Assembly: GCA_035934015.1 (NCBI GenBank)
Contig: DASYYH010000001.1
Coordinates: 1 to 58,942 of the forward strand
DNA length: 58,942 nt
Origin: Candidatus Acidiferrales bacterium
GTDB taxonomy: Bacteria > Acidobacteriota > Terriglobia > Acidiferrales > UBA7541
Reading direction: 5' to 3'
Part shown: in pieces, positions 38,248 to 55,290 of the stretch
Numbering within the stretch: position 1 is the first letter of the stretch
Layout of the letters: each line of letters begins with the position of its first letter
Program-made: the position numbers and the translations under genes
Notes under the pieces: model-generated
Told to the model about the DNA's origin: nothing
The model's database searches: none
Seen by the model: only the letters and a program-made list of their open reading frames with translations

Positions 38248-38370
38248 ATGCCCGCAAATCTGAGCTCATCCCAGCCGAAGAGCGACACAAATCGCAACAA
38301 ACGACTGATTGCCCTGGGTGCCGTGCTCGTGATTGCCTTCATCGTGTGGATCATCACCATGCTCCGCTAG
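38248..38370 (+). CDS. 40-residue single-pass membrane peptide
   Basis: An ATG at 38248 opens a 40-residue frame ending in TAG at 38368-38370. A polar N-terminus (about 18 residues, SSQPKSDTNRNKR) is followed by one hydrophobic segment, LIALGAVLVIAFIVWIITML, which reaches the last residues. A GGGAG element lies about eight bases before the start. Its composition is typical of real small membrane proteins and not of chance frames. It follows glpX by 72 bp and is likely expressed from the same or a nearby promoter. Function unknown. Confidence 0.65.
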   Translation: MPANLSSSQPKSDTNRNKRLIALGAVLVIAFIVWIITMLR

Positions 38371-38565
38371 AAGGCGAATGCTGTAGTGCAAGCTCTCGAT
38401 TCGCGCAACAAAACGCGCACTTGCGGGTAGTTCAATGAAAGAATGGCGAGCGGCAGCGGCGGCCTAGTCGCAAAGTGCCGTCGTCAGCGTGACTTTCAAC
38501 GGCTCGCCGACACTCACATGGATTCGAATACTTTGCCGGTAGAGAAGAGGCTTCATGGCGTGCTT

Positions 38566-38591
38566 GCGGCGACGCCCAAGGGCGTCGCCGC
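38566..38591. repeat. Perfect 12-bp-arm palindrome downstream of the XRE gene
   Basis: GCGGCGACGCCC and GGGCGTCGCCGC are perfect inverted arms separated by AA. It lies about 25 bp past the stop of the zinc-ribbon XRE gene (minus strand) and within an otherwise empty 240-bp gap. It may be a stem that stops transcription without a T-run or a REP-type repeat. A DNA-binding site is possible but less likely given the tight GC arms. Confidence 0.45.
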
Positions 38592-38614
38592 GCCAATATT
38601 GATTGGGAAGCCGC

Positions 38615-39226
38615 TCAGCGGTGTGCGGCCGCCATGGACGGCGGATGCCGGCGCGGCAACTGCGGCATCTTCGACTGCGGGATCGGCTGCACCGGTGCGC
38701 GCATCACGGCACTGTTGCTGACGTGGTCGCTGATAGCCTGCAAACGCTTGAGAATGGACTGCCATTGCGCCCAATCGAGCTGGCGCAGGAACGGCCGCAG
38801 TCCCTGAATGAAAGGATCCTCGAGAAGCGTCTGACCCGTGGACTCGGGCACAAAGAAACGGTTGAGTCCGACGCCAAGCGCTTCGGAGATTTTCTCGAGC
38901 GTGCCGAGGCTAGGCGTCATCTGGCCGCTCTCGATGCGCGAAAGATAAGAACGCGAAACGCGCGAGCGAGATTGCAGCTGGCTCTGCGTCATGCCGCGGG
39001 ACTCGCGCAACTGGCGAATGCGCTGGCCGATGTTCTCGACCGTCTCGCGATTCGGCCACTCACCCGAGGACTGCGCTTCATCGCCCTGAGCGTCCTGAAG
39101 CGAAGGAGTCGGGATGACGAAAGTCACCTTCGGAGGCAACAGGCGCAGGCAGCGGCGACAGTTATCGGTACGGGTGCGATATTGAACGAGTCCGCAGACA
39201 CCACAGCGGACGACTTCTCGGTCCAT
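38615..39226 (-). CDS. XRE-family regulator with N-terminal zinc ribbon
   Basis: This roughly 203-residue protein starts with a CxxC-11-CxxC ribbon (CGVC, CRRC; residues 8-26) followed by a helix-turn-helix of the Cro/C1 type at about 68-122 (LRESRGMTQSQLQ, SRSYLSRIESGQMTPSL). The remaining C-terminal part is helical and Pro/Arg-rich at the end. The frame extends to GTG 39313 upstream, but only ATG 39226 has a GAGGAA sequence in front. Such zinc-ribbon/XRE fusions suggest a regulator that senses metal or redox state or just uses zinc for folding. The target is unknown. The glpX/microprotein genes are convergent and the HD gene is divergent. Confidence 0.8.
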   Translation of the reverse strand: MDREVVRCGVCGLVQYRTRTDNCRRCLRLLPPKVTFVIPTPSLQDAQGDEAQSSGEWPNRETVENIGQRIRQLRESRGMTQSQLQSRSRVSRSYLSRIESGQMTPSLGTLEKISEALGVGLNRFFVPESTGQTLLEDPFIQGLRPFLRQLDWAQWQSILKRLQAISDHVSNSAVMRAPVQPIPQSKMPQLPRRHPPSMAAAHR

Positions 39227-39521
39227 GTCCGAGTTGACTTCCTCAACTTTCTTTTCTACCACCGGTCTTCCTCGCAGACTTTTCCGGCGGTGCGAAGAGG
39301 AGGAACGTTTCACAGAGGGAAGGCAGAAACTGGCGCGAGCGACATTCTCTCCATCGACCTATCCTGAGTCAAGTCTTTTTTTGTCTATCCCCTGCCTGAG
39401 CGAGAAATTCTATTCCTAATCCGACTTCAAAAGCAATCGTCGCGTAATTTCGAGCACGTAAATCGCCGGAAATCAGACTTTTTTGATAGGCTAGGGAGTT
39501 TTCTGACTAAGGGAGGACAGC

Positions 39522-40103
39522 ATGGGGAGCCTGCCGAGTCGCGAAGAAGCCTGGAAACTGCTGTGCGAATATACGCAAAGCGAAAATCTGCGCAAACACG
39601 CACTGGCGGTCGAAGCGTGCGTGCGCGCCTATGCACGGAAACAAGGAGCGGATGAGGACCTCTGGGGACGAGCGGCGCTACTGCACGATTTCGATTACGA
39701 GCGCTGGCCGAACGCCGAGCATCATGCGGACAAAGAACATCCCTTCGAGGGGGCGAAGATTTTGCGTGAGCGCGGCTATCCGGAAGAAATGATTCACGCG
39801 ATTCTGGCGCACGCCGATTACACGGGCGTGAAACGGGAGTCGGCGCTGGATCATACGCTCTTTGCGTGCGACGAGCTTTCGGGTTTCCTGACGGCCTGCG
39901 CGCTGATCAAGCCGAGCAAGAAAATCGCGGATGTGCGAGCGGACTCCGTGAAAAAAAAGCTGAAGGACAAAGCGTTTGCGCGGGGCGTGAATCGCGACGA
40001 TGTGCGCAATGGCGCGGAAGAGCTTGGCGTGCCGCTCGAAGAGCATATTCGTTTTTGCATCGAAGCGATGCGCGGTGCGGCCGAATCGCTGGGCCTGGCC
40101 TAG
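39522..40103 (+). CDS. HD-domain phosphohydrolase-like protein
   Basis: This 193-residue HD-domain protein contains the metal-binding set ENLRKHALAVEA (first His), ALLHDFDYE (His-Asp), AILAHADYTG and a downstream Asp in TLFACDELSG. HD proteins hydrolyse nucleotides or act as phosphodiesterases; the substrate here is not known. It starts with a GGGAGGA sequence about six bases before ATG 39522 and lies 67 bp before the DUF721 gene, forming one group with gatC and gatA. The name HDIG family is used for similar proteins. Confidence 0.85.
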   Translation: MGSLPSREEAWKLLCEYTQSENLRKHALAVEACVRAYARKQGADEDLWGRAALLHDFDYERWPNAEHHADKEHPFEGAKILRERGYPEEMIHAILAHADYTGVKRESALDHTLFACDELSGFLTACALIKPSKKIADVRADSVKKKLKDKAFARGVNRDDVRNGAEELGVPLEEHIRFCIEAMRGAAESLGLA

Positions 40104-40169
40104 AGCGTTTTCCCCCTCCTTCCGCGAGCCGGGTCTGGCATGCCTCGCTGTGTTAGAATCGAAAATCTT

Positions 40170-40532
40170 ATGGAGAAAGCTTCGGAAATTCTGGGACGAA
40201 CGCTGCGGCGGATGGACGATCCCGCGGCGGCCCGGGCATGGCTGGATTCCACGTGGACGACGCTGGTGGGGAAAGCCATGGCGTCGCACATCGCACCATT
40301 GGCGTGCGGAAAAGGAGTGTTGCGCGTCGAAGCGGATTCGCGCGAATGGCAGAATCAAGCAAAAGCGATGAGCAAAGAGATTTGCGAACGCGTGAACCGC
40401 TCCTGGGGCGGAGTTCTGATTCAAGAAGTTCGCGTCGAGTGCGCGCCGCGGAGTGGCAAGCGGCCGGCGCACGAAATCGATAATGAACATACTCCATTCA
40501 TCCGCCGGAAGGCTGCGCGCCACACGTCATGA
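40170..40532 (+). CDS. DUF721/DciA-like protein
   Basis: This 120-residue protein fits DUF721: TLRRMDDPAAARAWLDSTWTTLVG, then HIAPLACGKGVLRVEADSREW and the helix following it. The family includes DciA, the ancestral loader of replicative helicase DnaB, so a role in replication initiation is likely, though members are divergent. The frame extends ten codons upstream (40140); ATG 40170 fits homologues. Its TGA overlaps the gatC ATG (ATGA), so the genes are coupled. The basic C-terminus may contact DNA. Confidence 0.8.
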   Translation: MEKASEILGRTLRRMDDPAAARAWLDSTWTTLVGKAMASHIAPLACGKGVLRVEADSREWQNQAKAMSKEICERVNRSWGGVLIQEVRVECAPRSGKRPAHEIDNEHTPFIRRKAARHTS

Positions 40533-40831
40533 AGATCAGCCGTGAAGATGTGCTGTACGTCGCCGAACTAGCGAACCTGGAATTGAGCGAAGCGGAAGTA
40601 GAAACTTTCCGGCAGCAACTCGACGAAATACTCACATACATCGACAAATTGAAGCAGCTTGATGTGTCGTCGGTCGGGCCAATGGCGCAAGTGCTGTACG
40701 GCGCGGCGGAACCGGGTGCGGAATTGCGCGAGGACGTTGTGCAGGAATGCGATGTCGCAAGGGCGATTCTCGAACAGGCGCCGGAGGCGAAGAAGCCGTA
40801 TTTCCGCGTTCCTAAAGTGATCGAACGATGA
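40529..40831 (+). CDS. gatC: Asp/Glu-tRNA amidotransferase subunit C
   Basis: This 100-residue GatC has KISREDVLYVAELANLELSE followed by FRQQLDEILTYIDKLKQLD, the family signature. GatCAB converts Glu-tRNA(Gln) and Asp-tRNA(Asn) to the amidated forms where GlnRS or AsnRS is missing. GatC stabilises GatA. Its start and stop overlap its neighbours by ATGA on both sides, making DUF721-gatC-gatA a coupled unit. gatB is not nearby. Confidence 0.95.
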   Translation: MKISREDVLYVAELANLELSEAEVETFRQQLDEILTYIDKLKQLDVSSVGPMAQVLYGAAEPGAELREDVVQECDVARAILEQAPEAKKPYFRVPKVIER

Positions 40832-42273
40832 GCGCGGCAAATCATTGGACGATTCCCAAGATTCGCGCGGCGCTTGAGACCAGGCAATTTTCCGCGCGCG
40901 AACTGACTGCCGAATTTTTCTCACGCATCGAAAAGAAAAATCCGGAACTGAATGCTTTCCTGACGCTTTCGCCGGAGCGCGCTTATGCGCAAGCCGACCG
41001 CGTGGACGCAATGCGAGCGCGCAGCGAAAAACTGCCGGCACTGGCGGGCGTTCCCCTGGCGATTAAGGACGTGATCAGCACGCGCGGCGTGCGCACAACC
41101 TGCGGCTCGCGCATTCTCGAGAATTACGTTCCGCCCTATGACGCAACGGCCGTAGAACGATTGGAGAGCGCCGGCGCGGTGATCCTCGGAAAAGCAAACT
41201 GCGATGAATTCGCAATGGGCAGCTCAAATGAAAATTCGGCTTATGGCCCCGTGCGAAACCCTCTCGCGATGGACCGCGTGCCGGGCGGATCGAGCGGCGG
41301 ATCGGCCGCAGCAGTTGCGGCGGGACTGGCTGTGGGAGCGCTGGGCACAGAAACGGGAGGGTCTATCCGGCAGCCTGCGTCGCTCTGCGGCGTTATCGGC
41401 CTGATGCCGACCTATGGCCGCGTTTCGCGCTCTGGGCTGATTGCCTTTGCATCTTCGCTCGACCGCATCGGGCCTCTTGCGACCACCGTGAGCGATGCGG
41501 CGGCATTGCTGAGCGCCATTGCCGGGCGCGACGAGAATGACTCGACTTCGGCGAATGTGCATGGCTCCGATTATTTCGAAGAAATGTCCAAGCCGGTGAG
41601 GGGCGCGCGCATCGGCATCCCTGCGGAATATTTCGCCGAAGGAATGGACCCACAGGTGCGCGAGAAGGTGGAAGCCGGGATTGGGCTGCTGAAGACACTT
41701 GGTTGCGTGCCGGTCGAACTGCACATGCCGCATACGGACTATGCAATCGCCACCTACTATATCGTGGCGACGGCAGAGGCGAGCTCGAATCTGGCGCGGT
41801 TTGATGGCGTGCGCTATGGCCTGCGCGCGAAAGGCGAAACGCTCCGCGATATGTACAAGAAGACACGCGGACAGGGCTTTGGGGCGGAGGTGAAGCGACG
41901 GATTATGCTAGGGACGTACGCGCTTTCTTCCGGCTACTACGATGCATACTATCTGCGGGCGCAGAAAGTTCGCGCTCTCATCGCCCAGGACTTCACACGT
42001 GCTTTCGAGCAAGTGGACGCGATTGTGACGCCGACGTCTCCTTCGCCTGCCTTCCGGCTGGGAGAACGCACCAATGATCCGCTACAGATGTATCTTGCTG
42101 ATATATATACAGTTACAGGATCTCTGGCAGGTATTCCGGCGATCTCCGTGCCTTGCGGCAAAACTTCGGAGGGCCTGCCCATCGGGTTGCAGGTCTGCGG
42201 ACCGCGATTCGGCGAATCGCGCGTTCTGCAACTTGCCCATGCGTTTGAGCAGGCAGGCGGATTTGTGATTTAG
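40828..42273 (+). CDS. gatA: Asp/Glu-tRNA amidotransferase subunit A
   Basis: This 481-residue amidase-signature enzyme releases ammonia from glutamine for tRNA amidation. It shows the catalytic Lys in LAIKDVIS, then GGSSGGSAAAVAAG (cis-Ser), and the nucleophile region GTETGGSIRQPASLCG. DEFAMGSSNENSAYGP is also characteristic of GatA. The length matches the family. The start overlaps the gatC stop. The C-terminal FEQAGGFVI is a usual ending. The operon lacks gatB, which should be encoded elsewhere. Confidence 0.96.
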   Translation: MSAANHWTIPKIRAALETRQFSARELTAEFFSRIEKKNPELNAFLTLSPERAYAQADRVDAMRARSEKLPALAGVPLAIKDVISTRGVRTTCGSRILENYVPPYDATAVERLESAGAVILGKANCDEFAMGSSNENSAYGPVRNPLAMDRVPGGSSGGSAAAVAAGLAVGALGTETGGSIRQPASLCGVIGLMPTYGRVSRSGLIAFASSLDRIGPLATTVSDAAALLSAIAGRDENDSTSANVHGSDYFEEMSKPVRGARIGIPAEYFAEGMDPQVREKVEAGIGLLKTLGCVPVELHMPHTDYAIATYYIVATAEASSNLARFDGVRYGLRAKGETLRDMYKKTRGQGFGAEVKRRIMLGTYALSSGYYDAYYLRAQKVRALIAQDFTRAFEQVDAIVTPTSPSPAFRLGERTNDPLQMYLADIYTVTGSLAGIPAISVPCGKTSEGLPIGLQVCGPRFGESRVLQLAHAFEQAGGFVI

Positions 42274-42471
42274 GTCGAATTCGCAGAATACAGAAAACGC
42301 AAGTCCTTCCAAAAACTGTATCCACATCCAATAGATGGGCAAATTATTTCCACTCCGCCGGACCAATCGCGTCTCTTTGTGAGGGTGCCCTCTGATGGCT
42401 GGAGACGACGAAAGACTTTAGCTACATGGGATTACAGAAGCTTCCAAACAGGAGTCTGGCGCATCAAAGAA

Positions 42472-42768
42472 ATGGAAGCGAAGTTGCTCAAGGTTCTAGT
42501 AAGCAGTGCCGATCGCTTAGGTGGGTCGGTATCTGGGAGGATCAAGGCTTTGGTTACAATCCCATCCACTCAGAAGCTCTTCACGGAAGATGAGGTTTCC
42601 CGCCTCACCGGGATTTGCCTAGAGCACTTGCGCATCCTGGCGGAGGCCAAGCATCTCGGCTCGCTGATTCGGGCGGCAGGGGCGGCCAGCGCCGAGGCCG
42701 GGAAATGGCTCTTCACGAATTCGGAATTGATGATCCTGAACGTGCTCTGCCCGCGCTGCGACCACTAA
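42472..42768 (+). CDS. Small protein, unknown
   Basis: This 98-residue protein is mainly helical, with a heptad-like region TEDEVSRLTGICLEHLRILAE and an unusual C-terminal CPRCDH. I know no family for it. Two CxxC-like cysteines near the end could bind a metal. ATG 42472 is proposed as the start; AGGAG lies 18 bases upstream, which is far, and a start upstream at 42379 (GTG) without a ribosome-binding site is possible. It lies about 200 bp after gatA, and 200 bp empty DNA follows. Confidence 0.45.
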   Translation: MEAKLLKVLVSSADRLGGSVSGRIKALVTIPSTQKLFTEDEVSRLTGICLEHLRILAEAKHLGSLIRAAGAASAEAGKWLFTNSELMILNVLCPRCDH

Positions 42769-42965
42769 ACCGCGCCGGTAACAGGATTCCCCGCTTGTTG
42801 AACCTCACTGCTATTGATTTTTCGCTCCTGCATTTGTGCGCGTTTCTGCGAAGCGGCAGGATTTGCCAGCGATTCCGCGCGGGATTAAACTCTTTTCAGA
42901 AAACACGGGGTTGCAAAAGCGCATCCCAAGGGGCAAGCAGCTTTTCGTCCCGGGAATAAGGAACG

Positions 42966-43880
42966 ATGCGAATCTCTCGCGAATTGCGAAATACGATTTC
43001 TGCACTCATTCTTGCGCTCGTGAACGCAGCGTTTTGCGTTTCCGCCCCGGCGCGCCAGACCATGGACAGCAAGCAGCAACAAGAGGCGCCAGCCCCAACT
43101 GCGTCGAACAGCAAGAAACTGGTGATGAAGGACGGCACAGTCCAAAAGGTCTCTGGCTACCAAATCGAAGGCGATCGCGTGCGGTATTTCAGCGTGGACC
43201 GTTCGGAGTGGGAAGAAATTCCTGCAGCAATGGTTGACTGGGACGCCACGAAGAAGGCTGATGCCGCAGAGGCTTCGCAGGAAAACGCGCTCACGGCGAA
43301 AATCAGCGCGGACGAGGTCGCCAAAACGATACCGATGGACGTCGATGCGAGCCTGGAAGTTCTTCCGGGCGTTCTGTTGCCGTCGGGTGACGGCTTGTTC
43401 GCTCTGGATGGCCAAACGATCGTCTCCTTGAAAGAGACCGAGGCAACAAGCAAGCTGGACAAAGGAAAACTGCTGGAACGAGTCCTCATACCTGTTCCCG
43501 TAGTGCCCACCCGGCGCACAATTCTCCTGAAAGGGACGCGCGCGGACATTCGAGTCAAATCGTTCACGCCGGAGTTTTACTTCCGCACAAAAGAGCCGGG
43601 CGAACCGGAGGTGCAGCTGTTCCACGCGCAAGTGAAAGACGGCATGCGGCGGGTGGAGAGCATTGATACGCTCTTTGACAACCAGCAGCAGAAAGCCAAG
43701 ACCGTTTCCATGCAGGAATGGAAAGTGGCGAATGGCGTGTATCGCTTTACGCTGAGCCAGCCGCTCGTTCCCGGCGAATATGCGGTTACGGAAATCTCGC
43801 CCGACGAAGGCGTCAGCATGCTTCTGTGGGACTTCGGAATTGATGCTCCACCGCGCAAGAAATCAAAGAAGAAAAAATAG
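42966..43880 (+). CDS. Secreted protein, unknown
   Basis: This 304-residue protein begins with a basic stretch and hydrophobic core (ISALILALVNAAFCVSA) that looks like a signal peptide ending near residue 28-30. The mature part is Lys/Asp/Glu-rich and includes LVMKDGTVQKVSGYQIEGDR, resembling short repeats used for ligand or peptide binding, and a beta-rich C-terminal half ending in a Lys-rich tail. No enzyme motif is visible. It is convergent with the hybrid kinase gene (17 bp between stops). Location outside the cytosol is inferred. Confidence 0.65.
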   Translation: MRISRELRNTISALILALVNAAFCVSAPARQTMDSKQQQEAPAPTASNSKKLVMKDGTVQKVSGYQIEGDRVRYFSVDRSEWEEIPAAMVDWDATKKADAAEASQENALTAKISADEVAKTIPMDVDASLEVLPGVLLPSGDGLFALDGQTIVSLKETEATSKLDKGKLLERVLIPVPVVPTRRTILLKGTRADIRVKSFTPEFYFRTKEPGEPEVQLFHAQVKDGMRRVESIDTLFDNQQQKAKTVSMQEWKVANGVYRFTLSQPLVPGEYAVTEISPDEGVSMLLWDFGIDAPPRKKSKKKK

Positions 43881-43897
43881 GCTTTGCATATCCCAAC

Positions 43898-46198
43898 TTA
43901 CTTCCGAACGGCAGAAGGCACACTGATAAATTTCTCCAGCGCTGCGACAAGTTCTGATAACTGAAAAGGCTTCTGCAGCACGTTTGCATCTTTCTCTTCG
44001 AGAGCCGCGATCTCGGCCGAGTTGAGCAGCTCGCCGGACATGAAAAGGAATCGCGGATTTTTTTTGCCGGTTCTTGCCATAACGCGCTCGAAGAGCTCCG
44101 TCCCGCTCGTCTTGCCAAGGTTAAAATCGCAGAGAACAACGTCATAAGCGCGCGAAGACAAATGGTTCCATGCTTCTTCGGAACTGGAAACGGCGTCGAC
44201 TACAGCGGCGCGCGCCGCGAGCCCCTCTTTAATCAACTCGCGGATTCCTTCCTCGTCGTCCACGACGAGAATCGAGCAGTCCTTCAGTCCATTACCATTT
44301 GACGCGGAGGAAGGCTCTTGCGGAGACCGGGCGGCCTGAGATGCCGGCAGGAGTATGCGAAAGCGAGCCCCGCCGCCGGCGGAGGGCAACGCTTCCAGCG
44401 TGCCGCCGTGCTCTTTGACGATCACCAAGCTGATTGTCAGCCCCAATCCTGCGCCACCGCTGGGACGGCGCGTGGTGAAAAAAGGATCGAAAATCTTCAA
44501 ATGAATTTCCGGCGGGATGCCCGGACCATCATCTTCGATCATTACTTGCAGCTTTTGATCGGAGTTGCTGACGAGGATCTTCAGACTGCCGTGATGGCGC
44601 ACGGAGGAAATCGCCTGTTCTGCATTTGTGAACAGGTTCACAAAGACCTGGACGATGTGATTCGGATCCGCGGCGACGAGTGGCAAGTCTTTTTCCACCT
44701 TAAACTCGACGATGATATTGCGAGCCTCCAGGGAGCCGCGCTGCAATTCGAGCGCGCGGGCAACCAGATCCTCCAAACGCACGTTTTGGCTCTTGAGGCG
44801 CGAGGGCTGGGAAAAAGTGAGCAATCCTTGAACGAGATCCGCAGCCTTGCGCGCCTGTTTGCGAATGAGTTCGACGTGACGCCGTGAAGCGTCGTCGCCG
44901 GCGCGATCATAAAGCAGGTCGCTTACTCCGAGAATGGCGGTGAGCGGATTATTCAGTTCGTGAGCCACGCCGGAAACCATTTGCCCAATCGCGGCGAGTT
45001 TTTCGGATTGAACCAACTGCTGTTCGATACGCTTTGACTCCGTGACATCACGCGCGGAGGCGACGATGCCGATGACCTTCCCCTCCGCGTCGGTGAGCGG
45101 GCTGGCGCTGGCGCGAAACGTCCTCCAGTGGCCGTCTTTATGACGCGTGCGATATTCGACCGTGCTGACTCCGCTGTCGCCGCCAATCAACCCCCGAAAG
45201 AACTGGATGACGGCCTGCCGGTCCTCCGGATGAGGGCGGTGTTCCAGGTTTTCCCCGAGATATTCTTCGGGAGTGTAGCCGAGGAATTCCTGGACGCGCG
45301 GACTGGCGAAGGTGTAGCGGCCCTCGGTATCGAGAACCACGATGACGTCCGGAAAACAAGCGATGAGCCGGCGAACGAATTCCTGCTCCTCGCGCAGACG
45401 GCGTTCGATTTCGAGCCGCTCCGAGATGTCGACCAAGGAACCCTGAAATCGAACTAGTTGGCCGGAGGCGTCGCGGATGGCCACGGACGAACTGAGGACG
45501 CGAATCAGAGAGCCATTTTTGCGGCGCAGGACAATTTGCCGGTCGCGCAGCGCCCCAGCCTTGCGGATTTCATCGAGCAAGGAACTGCGCTGAGACGCGT
45601 CGGCTAGATGGCCGCTCAAGTTTTTCGCAAGCACTTCTTCCTTCGTTTTATACCCCAGCATACGCACCATGGCGGGATTGACGTCCAGTAGATTGCCCTC
45701 GGGATCGCTGAAATAGACGCCCTCGTGAAGAGTCTCGAAGAGATCGGTGAAACGGGATTCCGTGACGCGCTGGCCGGAAATGTCGCGCGCGAGGCCGCTG
45801 GCGCCAACGACTTTTCCTTCTTCGACGACCGCGTAGAACACACAATCGTAGAAGCACACCTCGTTCGAATGTCTCCAGCGAATGCGCAGCACGCCGGTCC
45901 AGAAGCGCTTCTCGATGAATTGCGCCACGGCAGGCTCGATTTCCGCGCGCGTCGGCTCGGCCAAAAACTCTTGCAGCGGATGATCGACGATGGAAGAGAA
46001 CGGCAGCCCGACGACCGAGGCAAATTCGCGGTTGATGACACGCAAACGGCCATCGAGAGAAACGTTGAAGGCGATACGATCGAAGCTGTCAATTAGCTCG
46101 CAAAAAGCCTGGCGGGACTTCGCAACCAGAGAAAACAGCTCTTGGCGCTCAACACTTTTGGACGCGCTATTGGCGGTTCGTTTTTTCTTGTCTGCCAT
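43898..46198 (-). CDS. PAS-domain hybrid histidine kinase with receiver
   Basis: This 766-residue cytosolic sensor contains three PAS-type domains (about 20-140, 150-265, 275-390), each of which may bind a ligand or cofactor. A HisKA domain follows with phosphoacceptor VAHELNNPL (about H413), then a HATPase domain (NLFTNAEQAI, DDGPGIPPEI, GAGLGLTIS), and a C-terminal receiver with VVDDEEG and phosphoacceptor Asp in LCDFNLG (about D691). No membrane segment is present in this form. GTG 46258 would add a 20-residue hydrophobic leader, but ATG 46198 has AGGA upstream. There is no separate response regulator nearby, so output goes through a phosphotransfer partner elsewhere. Confidence 0.92.
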   Translation of the reverse strand: MADKKKRTANSASKSVERQELFSLVAKSRQAFCELIDSFDRIAFNVSLDGRLRVINREFASVVGLPFSSIVDHPLQEFLAEPTRAEIEPAVAQFIEKRFWTGVLRIRWRHSNEVCFYDCVFYAVVEEGKVVGASGLARDISGQRVTESRFTDLFETLHEGVYFSDPEGNLLDVNPAMVRMLGYKTKEEVLAKNLSGHLADASQRSSLLDEIRKAGALRDRQIVLRRKNGSLIRVLSSSVAIRDASGQLVRFQGSLVDISERLEIERRLREEQEFVRRLIACFPDVIVVLDTEGRYTFASPRVQEFLGYTPEEYLGENLEHRPHPEDRQAVIQFFRGLIGGDSGVSTVEYRTRHKDGHWRTFRASASPLTDAEGKVIGIVASARDVTESKRIEQQLVQSEKLAAIGQMVSGVAHELNNPLTAILGVSDLLYDRAGDDASRRHVELIRKQARKAADLVQGLLTFSQPSRLKSQNVRLEDLVARALELQRGSLEARNIIVEFKVEKDLPLVAADPNHIVQVFVNLFTNAEQAISSVRHHGSLKILVSNSDQKLQVMIEDDGPGIPPEIHLKIFDPFFTTRRPSGGAGLGLTISLVIVKEHGGTLEALPSAGGGARFRILLPASQAARSPQEPSSASNGNGLKDCSILVVDDEEGIRELIKEGLAARAAVVDAVSSSEEAWNHLSSRAYDVVLCDFNLGKTSGTELFERVMARTGKKNPRFLFMSGELLNSAEIAALEEKDANVLQKPFQLSELVAALEKFISVPSAVRK

Positions 46199-46372
46199 TT
46201 TTGATCCTATGAACACGGCCAATGCCAATAGGAGTGCCGGAAAGGAGCGCCGCACCAAGGCCGATCTGTCGCTTTATTTTAGGCACGCGGCTTGCGCGAA
46301 GGAATGGCAAAGAACGCAGAGTTTCCATAAGGTCAATTACCGAAGACAGGCCGCCGGGCGAATCAAGCAGAC

Positions 46373-46403
46373 AAAAAAAACGGCGTGCCGGACCGGCGCG
46401 CCG
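46373..46403 (-). terminator. Terminator of the rpoBC operon
   Basis: On the minus strand ACGGCGCGCCGG and CCGGCACGCCGT form an almost perfect stem with one C-A mismatch, followed by TTTTTTTT at 46380-46373. It lies about 30 bp past the rpoC stop and closes the ribosomal protein/RNA polymerase operon. Confidence 0.9.
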
Positions 46404-46431
46404 TCAGAATTGCCCGAAACTAAATCTTCGT

Positions 46432-50619
<4,188 letters not shown>

Positions 50620-50632
50620 GGGCTAACCTCCC

Positions 50633-50651
50633 GTCCCGGCAACGCCGGGAC
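50633..50651 (-). promoter_or_regulatory. Hairpin in the rpoB-rpoC spacer before the rpoC ribosome-binding site
   Basis: GTCCCGGC at 50633-50640 and GCCGGGAC at 50644-50651 form a perfect 8-bp stem with a 3-base loop. On the minus strand it lies between a T-run and the GGGAGG that serves the rpoC TTG start. The orientation is wrong for a terminator, so it may protect or expose the ribosome-binding site and set the beta:beta' ratio. Confidence 0.5.
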
Positions 50652-50691
50652 AAAAAATTCGTTGTCAACCTCCCCAAAAAACAGGGGGGAA

Positions 50692-55128
<4,437 letters not shown>

Positions 55129-55213
55129 GCTGGCTTACCTCATCCCTTCCGGGGAAAGAACCGGAATCGAGCCGTGCCGACACCACAGCTGCGAGTCCGG
55201 GCAGGACGCGTGA

Positions 55214-55290
55214 CGAGATGGAGCATCTCGAAAAGACACGCGCATGGACGGATTCCTTTGTCGCCGGGCGAATTTTCGCCGCCGGCGTCA
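55214..55290 (-). promoter_or_regulatory. rplL-rpoB spacer with two hairpins
   Basis: The 163-bp spacer contains CGAGATG-GAG-CATCTCG at 55214-55230 (perfect 7-bp stem, 3-base loop) and, near 55263-55285, a GC-rich interrupted stem around GCGAATTTTCGC. In E. coli this spacer carries an attenuator and RNase III site that lower rpoBC relative to rplJL. A similar function is plausible here; only the inverted repeats are seen directly. Confidence 0.5.
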
